A stretch of 55,304 bases of DNA, taken from Myxococcota bacterium. GTDB lineage: Bacteria; Myxococcota_A; UBA796; CAJQPC01. A model generated the notes under the pieces. The model searched no databases, had not been told where the DNA came from, and was given only the letters and a program-made list of their open reading frames with translations. Below, piece by piece: positions 42,828-51,160 of the stretch; the stretch's first letter is position 1, and each line of letters opens with the position of its first letter. The translations under genes were made by a program, and so were the position numbers. Location of the stretch: assembly GCA_023150845.1 (NCBI GenBank), contig JAKLKD010000018.1, forward strand, positions 1-55,304. The letters run 5' to 3'.

Positions 42828-43745
42828 CTAGCCGTGCTCGATCTCGACGAGATCCACCCCCACCCGAAGCTGCTGGCTGAGCGGGCGGCGCTGGATCAAG
42901 GTGGCGCCGTTGGGCACCCCGGCGTCGGCGAGCTGGGCGCGCAGGCGGCAGATGTAGACGTTGAGGGTCTTGCGGTTGAGGTTGAGCATCCGGGCGAGGC
43001 GGTCGACGTGGAGCCAGCCGCGCTCGTGCTCGGCGAGGTGGGACTCGGCGAGGCGCTGCCGGGCCAAGGTGAGGAGGAGGTAGTGCGGGGCGCGGGGCTC
43101 CCAGCGGCGCTCCCCGGCGGCGGAGAGCACGGTCAAGGAGACGTTGAGCTCGTCGCGGCTCACCACGAAGCGCAGGCGCATCCCAGCGTCGTCGGCGCCG
43201 CCGGGGCCGTGCTCGCTCGTGAGGGTGTCGTCCCGGGGCTCGGGGAGGTGCAGGCGCCAGAGCTGGTCGCCGATGCGCAGCTCTTGGTGGTCGTGGACGG
43301 CCTGCTCGCCTTGCTCGTCCTCAAGGATCCAGCGCCCGCGGCCCTGGTAGACGACCGAGGCCAGGGGCTCCTCCGCCGAGGGCAGGCTGAGCACGTCGGC
43401 GACGGCGAGCACGAGGTGCCCGTCGGTGAGGCTGCGGGCGCTGGCGATGGGCGGGGCGTCGTCGTCGAGCACCCAGGGGTTGTCGCGGTCGCCGAACCAG
43501 AGCTCGTCCCCGGCGCTGAGCTCGTGATCGACGCCGGGCTCGACGCGGCGGCCGTTGATCCAGGTGCCGTTGCGGCTCGCGAGATCGCGCAGGCGCCAAC
43601 CGTCGCTCCCCCAGAACACCGTGGCGTGCTCCGATGAGGTGCGGCGGTCGAGCAGCGGCACGGCGGAGGTGGGCCCACGCCCCACCATCGCCCGGGCGGG
43701 GAGCGTGAGCACGAGCAGGGTCTTGGGGTTTCGCAGGGCGCCCAT
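42828..43745 (-). CDS. FHA-domain protein with C-terminal winged-helix domain
   Basis: A 305-residue cytoplasmic protein. The FHA fold has MVGRGPTSAVPLLDRRTSSE, HATVFWGSDGW and RLRDLASRNGTWINGRRVE, so the phosphothreonine-binding residues (GR, S/H, NG) are present. The C-terminal segment (LHVDRLARMLNLNRKTLNVY followed by ICRLRAQLADAG) looks like an OmpR-type winged helix. It is a plausible phospho-dependent DNA-binding regulator acting downstream of the Ser/Thr kinases in this genome. The ATG at 43745 is the only Met before the FHA domain. Confidence 0.82.
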   Translation of the reverse strand: MGALRNPKTLLVLTLPARAMVGRGPTSAVPLLDRRTSSEHATVFWGSDGWRLRDLASRNGTWINGRRVEPGVDHELSAGDELWFGDRDNPWVLDDDAPPIASARSLTDGHLVLAVADVLSLPSAEEPLASVVYQGRGRWILEDEQGEQAVHDHQELRIGDQLWRLHLPEPRDDTLTSEHGPGGADDAGMRLRFVVSRDELNVSLTVLSAAGERRWEPRAPHYLLLTLARQRLAESHLAEHERGWLHVDRLARMLNLNRKTLNVYICRLRAQLADAGVPNGATLIQRRPLSQQLRVGVDLVEIEHG

Positions 43746-43841
43746 AGCGGAGAGGCTACCGATGATGAGCGCGCACCACAAGGGCGCCAACGGCGCGGCG
43801 CAGAGATAGACTACGATGAGCCCGCCTCTTCCCGAGCCCCC

Positions 43842-45386
43842 ATGACCCGCGTCAACGGTCATCCCGCCGCGCCTCGCCTTCGCGCCCTGCTCGGGTGCGC
43901 GCTCGGCGTCGTCATGGGCTGCGCGGATCCGACCCCGGCGCCGGAGTCGGGTGGCGGGGACGACCCCACCCTCGGCGCGGTCCAGATCGAGTCCCTCCAG
44001 AAGCGTGGCTGGGGCGACTACGCCTTGACCACCTGGGAGCTGGGCCAGACCCTCGACCCGCCCCTGCGCACCAAGGACGGCGGCGCGCCCCGGGCCCACC
44101 TCTTCGGCCCCGCGGACCCGCCCCCGGGCCCACCTCGGCCGACCCTGCTCTGGCTCCACGGCGGCAGCCTCGACTTCGACGACGAGGAGCACCCCGAGGG
44201 CCGCCTGGGCTACTGCGGCGACGAGCACGCCGAGCGCTCGATGCGGGACGCCTTGGGGTCGAGCCCGCTGCTCGTGTTGGCGGCGATGCGCGGCTGGGTG
44301 CTCGTGCTCCCGGAGAACACCGTCTGCGACGGCTGGGCGGGAGAGGCCGCCCTCGACCCCATCGACACGACCCACCACGGGGCGGTGCTCGCCCGGGCGG
44401 CGATGGCCTTGGGGCAGAGCGGCCAGCTCCCGTGGGAGCCCGGCGCGCGCTACATCGCGGGGACGAGCCTCGGCGCCCCGGCCGCCGTCGAGCTGGCCCG
44501 TAGCGGGGAGTACGCCGGGCTCGTCGTCGACAGCGGCTCCACCGACGAGCTCTGCTTCTTCGCCGATGAGTCCTGCAGCCCCTTGGCCCTGGTGATCCGC
44601 CACGAGTGGGGCGAGCACGTCTTCGGCGGCCTGCCCTACGCGCTCAACGACAGCGCCACGCCGGGGGAGCACCAGGACCGTTACCTCCGCCGCAGCCTGG
44701 TCCCGATGTTGACCGCCGGGGAGATCAACACCCCCGTCGTTCACATCTGGTCGTCCGGGGACAACACCTCAATCCCCGCCCAGCACGAGGGCGTCGAGGA
44801 GGCCCTCGCGGCGAGCGCCCCCGGCGGGCGCTGGCTCAGCGTTGACATGATGACCGCCGCCCACAGCTTCTTGCACCGGGGGCCAGCGCCAGGCGCGGCC
44901 TGGATGACCCTGCGGTTCTTGGAGGGCGCCCAGGTCAGCCGCTTTGAGCTGGAGGACTACGAGGGCGAGGGCTGGGTCGGCGACGTGCAGACCCGCGGCG
45001 AAGATCGGCCCGACGCGAGCGGCGGGGCGGTGCGGCGGGCCTCGGCGGACGACGGCGCGGGCACCTTACTCGTCGTTGAGGGCCTGCCGGAGTGCCCGGA
45101 GGGCGCGCCGTTGGAGTGGCTGCTCTTGCTGCGAAGCGCGGGCGGCCAACGCGCCGACGCGGTCGCCGCGACGGCCACGATCAGCCAGGGCGGCGAGGAG
45201 CGCTGGAGCCACGGCTTCACGGTGAAGGACATCAGCGGATCGACGAACGAGTACGCCTCCCTCCGGCGCTGGATGGAGGTCTCAAGCGGGGGGCTCATCT
45301 CGAAGGGCGGCGAAGGGCGCCTGGAGATCGAGGTCAGCGGCGTAGGAGAGGTCCGCGCCGACGTGCTGTACTGGAGCTGCGGCTGA
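43842..45386 (+). CDS. Lipoprotein alpha/beta-hydrolase
   Basis: A 514-residue protein with a lipoprotein signal (LLGCALGVVMGC). The alpha/beta-hydrolase core has the oxyanion strand TLLWLHGGS, the nucleophile elbow AGTSLGAPAAVE (G-x-S-x-G) and a late His candidate in TAAHSFLHRG. A beta-rich C-terminal domain of about 150 residues follows. It probably acts as a secreted esterase or peptidase of unknown substrate. The gene converges on the small basic protein of RNA-repair locus 2. Confidence 0.75.
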   Translation: MTRVNGHPAAPRLRALLGCALGVVMGCADPTPAPESGGGDDPTLGAVQIESLQKRGWGDYALTTWELGQTLDPPLRTKDGGAPRAHLFGPADPPPGPPRPTLLWLHGGSLDFDDEEHPEGRLGYCGDEHAERSMRDALGSSPLLVLAAMRGWVLVLPENTVCDGWAGEAALDPIDTTHHGAVLARAAMALGQSGQLPWEPGARYIAGTSLGAPAAVELARSGEYAGLVVDSGSTDELCFFADESCSPLALVIRHEWGEHVFGGLPYALNDSATPGEHQDRYLRRSLVPMLTAGEINTPVVHIWSSGDNTSIPAQHEGVEEALAASAPGGRWLSVDMMTAAHSFLHRGPAPGAAWMTLRFLEGAQVSRFELEDYEGEGWVGDVQTRGEDRPDASGGAVRRASADDGAGTLLVVEGLPECPEGAPLEWLLLLRSAGGQRADAVAATATISQGGEERWSHGFTVKDISGSTNEYASLRRWMEVSSGGLISKGGEGRLEIEVSGVGEVRADVLYWSCG

Positions 45387-45397
45387 GCGCCTGAACG

Positions 45398-45417
45398 TTG
45401 ATTGGTTGACCAATTAA
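45398..45417. repeat. Palindrome between convergent genes
   Basis: TTGATTGGT and ACCAATTAA face each other around TG; the arms pair completely with one G-U. It spans the stop codon of the small basic protein gene and lies 11 bases after the hydrolase stop. The sequence is A/T-rich in a GC-rich region. No T run follows on either strand, so it is not a classical terminator. A related palindrome, TTGGTTGATCAACCAA, occurs inside the glycosyltransferase gene near 34769. Confidence 0.5.
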
Positions 45418-45869
45418 CCCTTCTGCTTCGCCTTCTTCCGCTTCAAGGCCGGGGCGAGGCGCAGCAGCCCGTCCCGGGGGTCCACGAAGAAGCTGTGGTG
45501 GTTGGTGTCCGTCAGCGGCCGGGACTTGCCCCAGGACTGGGTCCAGGGCGCGCCGTCGATGAGCACCACGTCGGTGTGCACCATGCGCGTGAGGTGCTCC
45601 AGGACGTGTAGGTGGAGCGTCGAGCGCGGCTTGAGCCCGGCCCGAAGCTCGCTGTACACCGCGTCCCAGGGGGAGCCGCAGCGGCGCACCAAGAGGCGGC
45701 GCAGGGGGCCGAGGAGGTCGCTCAGGGCGCGGCTCCCGCCTCGGCGGCTCACCGGGGCCATCCGCGGGCTGTCCTCGTCGAAGCGGCGCTGGCGGCGGCG
45801 CTGGGGGTGGCGGCGGTGGCTGTCGTAGCGGGGGCGCTCGATGAGCACCCGGTCCATGTCGTCACGCAT
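45414..45869 (-). CDS. Small basic protein of RNA-repair locus 2, unknown function
   Basis: A 151-residue product. The N-terminus is strongly basic (RHPQRRRQRRFDEDSPRMA), the middle reads LSDLLGPLRRLLVRRCGSPW, DAVYSELRAG and HLHVLEHLTRMVHTDVVLID. The C-terminus is NHHSFFVDPRDGLLRLAP with a Lys tail. These blocks look conserved and RNA- or ribosome-binding, but I cannot name a family. The start overlaps the prfH stop (ATGCGTGA), so it belongs to the rtcB2-prfH operon. By position it is a third component of ribosome repair. Confidence 0.65.
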   Translation of the reverse strand: MRDDMDRVLIERPRYDSHRRHPQRRRQRRFDEDSPRMAPVSRRGGSRALSDLLGPLRRLLVRRCGSPWDAVYSELRAGLKPRSTLHLHVLEHLTRMVHTDVVLIDGAPWTQSWGKSRPLTDTNHHSFFVDPRDGLLRLAPALKRKKAKQKG

Positions 45870-46519
45870 CGGCGGATCCTCCGCGCAGCGCACCGTTGAG
45901 GTCGAGGGTCCACGAACGAACGGGGGCCCCGCGGGTGAGCTGGTGGTGGCCCAGGCGCATCTGGGCTTGGGTGAGCTGGGTCTGGGTCTCGTGGGCCTCC
46001 CGCTGGAGCGCGCTCAGGCGTGCGAGGGCCTCCCGGCGGTTGTCCTTCTGGCGGCGGGAGGCGGCGGCGCGAACCTGCAGGCCGGTCGGGGTGTGGATCG
46101 CCCGCACGGCGCTCGCGGTCTTGTTGACGTGCTGACCGCCGGGGCCCCCCGCGCGGCTCGCGGTGAAGGTCACCTCCTCGGGGCGAAGCTCCTTCGGCGT
46201 CGGCGGAGGCGCGGGGCGGAGGCTCACCCCCGGCGAACCAGCGGCGGCGGGCCCGGGGGCCGCGCGCGGCGTGGATCAAGAGGTGGGTGCCGCACCAGCC
46301 GCCGAGCGCCGTCGGGGCGTCCCCGGTGAGGGTGAAGGTGACGGAGCGGGGGCGGGCGGGGTGACCCTCGATGTGGGTGTTGAGGACGCTGAGACCGGCG
46401 GTCTGGGCGGCCTCGGCGAGCCGCTCGGCGAGCTTAGCGACGAAGGCGCGGACCTCCTCGGGGCCGTCTCCGGCGCTCACGACGAGGGACCAGCGGGGGT
46501 TTGGGTTGGTGGCGCTCAT
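45862..46519 (-). pseudogene. prfH: PrfH release-factor homologue, split by a one-base frameshift
   Basis: The N-terminal half (46519 leftwards: WSLVVSAGDGPEEVRAFVAK ... GGWCGTHLLIHAARGPRARR-RWFAG) and the C-terminal half (from about 46227: PEEVTFTASRAGGPGGQHVN then KTASAVRAIHTPTGLQV) together make a standard RF-H. It has the GGQ motif near residue 128 and lacks the codon-recognition domain. The halves lie in different frames. The shift is at a run of five G (plus-strand C at 46227-46231); removing one G restores a continuous WFAGVSLRP. Whether it is a dead gene, a sequencing error or programmed frameshifting is open. The start overlaps the rtcB2 stop (ATGA). PrfH with RtcB2 is known to rescue and repair decoding-centre-damaged ribosomes. 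Confidence 0.85.
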
Positions 46520-47733
46520 CGTTTCACCGTGATGACGGGGCTCAAGGTGGCGACGCGGCGGGCGGCCCCAGCGGCCTCCAGGGCGTCGATGACGGGGTCT
46601 ACGTCTTTGTAGGCGTCGGGGTGCTCGGCGTAGAGCAGCTCGGGGTCGTCGCAGATGACGCGGCCGCCCAAGGCGGTGCGGGTCAGCTCGGCGCGGCGGT
46701 GGCGGTCCTTGAAGCGGGCGATGGCGTCGGAGCGCTTGAGGCGGCGACCGGCCCCGTGCGCCACGCAGCAGAGGCTCTCCTCGTCCCCGGCGCCCATCAT
46801 CACCGCGCTCACCGTGCCCCGGGTGCCGAGGACGACGGTGGGCTGATCCCGCTCGGCGGGGGCGGCGCCTTTGCGGTGCAAGAACACCTCGCGGCCGTCG
46901 AGGACTCGGCGGGTGACGTCGTTGTGCACGAGGTCGAAGGTGTGGGTCCAGCGGCCGGGGCGAGCGATCCCGGCGGCGCTGAGCAGGCGCCAGGCCAGCA
47001 CCAGGCGGTTCGTGCGGGCGAACCGAACGGCGCCCTCCAGCTCCACGAGGTACTGCTCGGCGGTCTCGGCGCTGAGCACGACGTCGCCCCAGCGCCCGAT
47101 GAGCGCCCGGCCCAGGCCCCGGCTGCCGGAGTGGGCCAAGACGACGGCCCCACCCCGGCGCAGGCCCAGGGCCTCGGCGGCGGCGCGGTCGGAGATCGCC
47201 GTCACCTCGCTGAGCTCGACGAAGTGGTTGCCGCCGCCGACGCTGCCCAAGGCGAGGCCCAGCTCGGGGTCGTCGGGGGGCTCGGGGAGCGTGAGGGCGG
47301 GCTCGGCGGGGCAGGCCGCGGCGAGCTCAGCGAGGGACTCGGGCACGCCGGGCAAGGTGGCGAGGCCCCGGGGGCCCTGGCTCCAGGCGGCGCGTAAGGC
47401 GAGGCCGGGATCTACGTCGGGCAAGGCCGGGCCGTCGGTGGCCTCGCGCACCCGGCGCTCCAAGGCGTCGCCGCTGGCCTTCACCCGCGGGGCGGCGAAG
47501 AGGCGCACGCCGCAGCCCGCGTCGCCGCCGACGAGCAGGGGGCGGACCTCACCGTCCAGCGCGAAGGCCGCGCCGATGGGGATCCCCGGGCCGGGGTGCA
47601 GGTCGGGCAGGCCCACGGCGCGAACGCAGCGGGGCAGGCGGCTCACCGTGGCGAGCTGGTCGAGGGCTTCAGGCTCAAAGTGGACCTTGGCGCCGCCGAG
47701 CAGGCGGGTGTGGTCGGGGAGCGGCGTGAACAT
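46516..47733 (-). CDS. rtcB2: RtcB-type RNA ligase, locus 2 (RtcB2)
   Basis: A 405-residue RtcB paralogue, quite different from the locus 1 protein but with all catalytic motifs: GLPDLHPGPG, GGDAGCGVR near residue 70, SVGGGNHFVEL, LAHSGSRGLG, LVHNDV and the guanylylation site VAHGAGRRLKR near 326. The start at 47733 has AGGAGG six bases upstream. It is the first gene of an operon with prfH and the basic protein, and a sigma-54 promoter lies about 45 bases upstream. Partnership with PrfH suggests 16S rRNA as substrate. Confidence 0.93.
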   Translation of the reverse strand: MFTPLPDHTRLLGGAKVHFEPEALDQLATVSRLPRCVRAVGLPDLHPGPGIPIGAAFALDGEVRPLLVGGDAGCGVRLFAAPRVKASGDALERRVREATDGPALPDVDPGLALRAAWSQGPRGLATLPGVPESLAELAAACPAEPALTLPEPPDDPELGLALGSVGGGNHFVELSEVTAISDRAAAEALGLRRGGAVVLAHSGSRGLGRALIGRWGDVVLSAETAEQYLVELEGAVRFARTNRLVLAWRLLSAAGIARPGRWTHTFDLVHNDVTRRVLDGREVFLHRKGAAPAERDQPTVVLGTRGTVSAVMMGAGDEESLCCVAHGAGRRLKRSDAIARFKDRHRRAELTRTALGGRVICDDPELLYAEHPDAYKDVDPVIDALEAAGAARRVATLSPVITVKR

Positions 47734-47778
47734 CGGGGCCTCCTGGGCGGCAGACCGCCCGGCGATGCCAGCCCTCTT

Positions 47779-47794
47779 CGCAAGGAGCGTGCCG
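47779..47794 (-). promoter_or_regulatory. Sigma-54 promoter of rtcB2-prfH
   Basis: On the minus strand the site reads CGGCACGCTCCTTGCG. It shares the whole 15-base core CGGCACGCTCCTTGC with the rtcBA promoter at 27579-27594. The predicted start is near 47768, 35 bases before the rtcB2 ATG. The divergent activator gene begins 70 bases away. Confidence 0.83.
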
Positions 47795-47865
47795 GGCCTC
47801 AGCGTGGGCCTGGGGCGCGGAGGTGGTGCGCCGCTCATCAGACAAGCTGGTGTATGCTTCACCAC

Positions 47866-49327
<1,462 letters not shown>

Positions 49328-49347
<20 letters not shown>

Positions 49348-49972
49348 AGGCGTGGCCCCACTGGCCGTGAATCGCCCCGCGCAGCACCCAGAGCAGGCAG
49401 AGGCCCTCCAGGTAGCGGCTGGAGCGGATGTCGCCGGAGTCCTCGACCTCCCAGCCGAAGTCGCCCAAGAGCGCCGTCACCTGGGCCTTGGCCGCGGCGT
49501 CGTTCCCGCAGATGAACATCGTGGGCGGGCCGCCGGGCAGGTTGGGCCGGAACATGAGCGGGGAGCCCACGGAGTTGAACGCCTTCACCACCCGGGCCTC
49601 GGGGGCGAGTCGCTGGACCTGCTCACCGCCGGAGTCTTGACCGGCGACGGCCAAGGTCGGGGGGAAGCCCCGGGAGAAGTCCAGGGGGTTCGTGGTGTCG
49701 ATGAGCACCTTGCCCGCGAGGTTCTCCGCCCCGGCGGCGGTCAACACGGCGGGGTTCGCCGCGCCTAAGGTGGAGAGGATGAGCAGCTCCCCGAAGGCCG
49801 CGGCCTCGGCGAAGGTGCCGACGCTGGCGCGCGCCCCTTGGCTCGCCGCCCACTCCAGGGCCTTGGGGTTCTGGGCCTCCCGGGCGCCCATCATGACCTC
49901 GTGGCCCAAGGTGATGAGCGCGCTGCCGAGGGTCTTTCCGACATCACCAGTTCCGAACACGCCGACTCGCAT
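49328..49972 (-). CDS. NADP(H)/F420 reductase-like dinucleotide-binding protein
   Basis: A 214-residue oxidoreductase. The Rossmann start VGVFGTGDVGKTLGSALITL and GHEVMMGAREAQ match the NADPH-dependent F420 reductase-like family, as do LIDTTNPLDFSRGFPP, VVKAFNSVGSPLM and TMFICGND. The ATG at 49972 has AGGAG upstream. It overlaps the 3' end of the rtcR2-like gene tail to tail by 20 bases. The true electron partner is unknown. Confidence 0.85.
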
Positions 49973-50049
49973 GAGGGGCTCCTGAGCGGGGTTGAGCTGC
50001 TTGTCGCGGCGGATCATACCTCGGCGTTGACAAAAGCATGACCGCTGGG

Positions 50050-50112
50050 CGCGCGCTCTCCGTGATCCACCTCCGCGCCGCGCTTGTCTGTCTTGGTCAC
50101 GGAGGGCGCGCG
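50050..50112. repeat. Long inverted repeat upstream of a lipoprotein gene
   Basis: CGCGCGCTCTCCGTGA (50050-50065) pairs with TCACGGAGGGCGCGCG (50097-50112) over 16 positions with one G-U, enclosing a 31-base loop. It ends 28 bases before the start codon of the following gene. It could be a leader RNA hairpin or a protein-binding site; no T run follows it. Confidence 0.55.
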
Positions 50113-50140
50113 ACGAGCGACGCCCCCAGCGGGAGAAAGA

Positions 50141-51130
50141 ATGACCGACGTTCAGGTTGGGCTCGCGAAGAGCCTCATGGCCTTGCTCTGCCTCACGACC
50201 GGGGGCCTCTCGGCGGGCTGCGCCCGGTCAGACGCCGAGCGTGGGTTCATCGAGCGCGTGAAGGGCAGCGAGCGGGTGGCGAGCTTCGGCCTCTTCCCCG
50301 CCGACGGCGCCTCAGCCCTGCGCGGGGAGCAGCTCATCGTCGTGGCCCTCGATGACGCGGCGCGGGGGCAGCTCCCCGAGGTGAGCGTGCGGGGCGTCGA
50401 CCCGGACTCCGGCGCGCAGACCCGCTGGGACGCGGAGTGCGCGCTGTCCTCCGACGGCGCCGTGGCCACCTGCGGGCTCAGCGAGGAGCTCCCGTACTAC
50501 CAAGACTTTGACCTCGACGTGCGCTCCGGCGACATGGCTCTGGTGCACGGCCTCAGCTCCCACGAGCCCGAGCGCGGCGCGGCCTGGGCGCTCCACGAGG
50601 ACGTCACCGTCGAGCGCTTCGGCGCGGGGGACGCCCTGGGCGGGATCATCGAGGACAGCTTCACCGCCGACGAGGGCGCCCTCGTGCTCGCGGACTGGAA
50701 CGGCGAGGCGGGCCCGACGCAGCTCACCAGCGGGCGCACGGACGAGCTCGGCGACGGCCTCATCCGGATCGACTCCCCGGGGCTCACGATGGCGATGGAC
50801 GTCGAGGTCACCCCAGACGGCGGCCTCCACGGCGAGCCCGCCGACATGTTTATGCCCGTGCGCCAGGGGGACGAGACCGCCTTCCTCATCATCTACGACG
50901 CGGTGCTCAACGGCGAGATCACCGAGGATGGCCTGCGCTGGACCCTTGAGGGCGCCGTAGACCTCGCGTCTGTGGTGCGTGTCACGGCGCTGTATGGGTT
51001 CTCCGAGCAGGCCACGCTGAGCGTGGTCCGCGCCGACGTCGATCGGGATGAGAACGGCATCGACGACGCGCTCACCTTTCGCGCCGTGGGCCTCGCCCCG
51101 CCGCGGGAGCTCGTCACCTGGACGCGCTGA
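50141..51130 (+). CDS. Lipoprotein of unknown function
   Basis: A 329-residue product starting MTDVQVGLAKSLMALLCLTT and reaching a lipobox at LSAGC. The mature part is acidic and beta-rich, and ends with DVDRDENGIDDALTF, a calcium-loop-like motif. GGGAGAAAG stands upstream of the ATG at 50141. It converges on the MopE/olfactomedin gene, 30 bases apart. Confidence 0.65.
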   Translation: MTDVQVGLAKSLMALLCLTTGGLSAGCARSDAERGFIERVKGSERVASFGLFPADGASALRGEQLIVVALDDAARGQLPEVSVRGVDPDSGAQTRWDAECALSSDGAVATCGLSEELPYYQDFDLDVRSGDMALVHGLSSHEPERGAAWALHEDVTVERFGAGDALGGIIEDSFTADEGALVLADWNGEAGPTQLTSGRTDELGDGLIRIDSPGLTMAMDVEVTPDGGLHGEPADMFMPVRQGDETAFLIIYDAVLNGEITEDGLRWTLEGAVDLASVVRVTALYGFSEQATLSVVRADVDRDENGIDDALTFRAVGLAPPRELVTWTR

Positions 51131-51160
51131 GCGGCGCGCCCAGGGGACGGCCCACGACGT

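Noticed and set aside
45398-45417. Palindrome as an intrinsic terminator
   Set aside because: No T run follows on either strand and the stem overlaps a stop codon, so I list it only as a palindrome.
45862-46227. C-terminal prfH frame as an independent short GGQ protein starting at GTG 46227
   Set aside because: The upstream frame encodes exactly the missing N-terminal half of PrfH and starts within the rtcB2 stop; a one-base shift explains both pieces.
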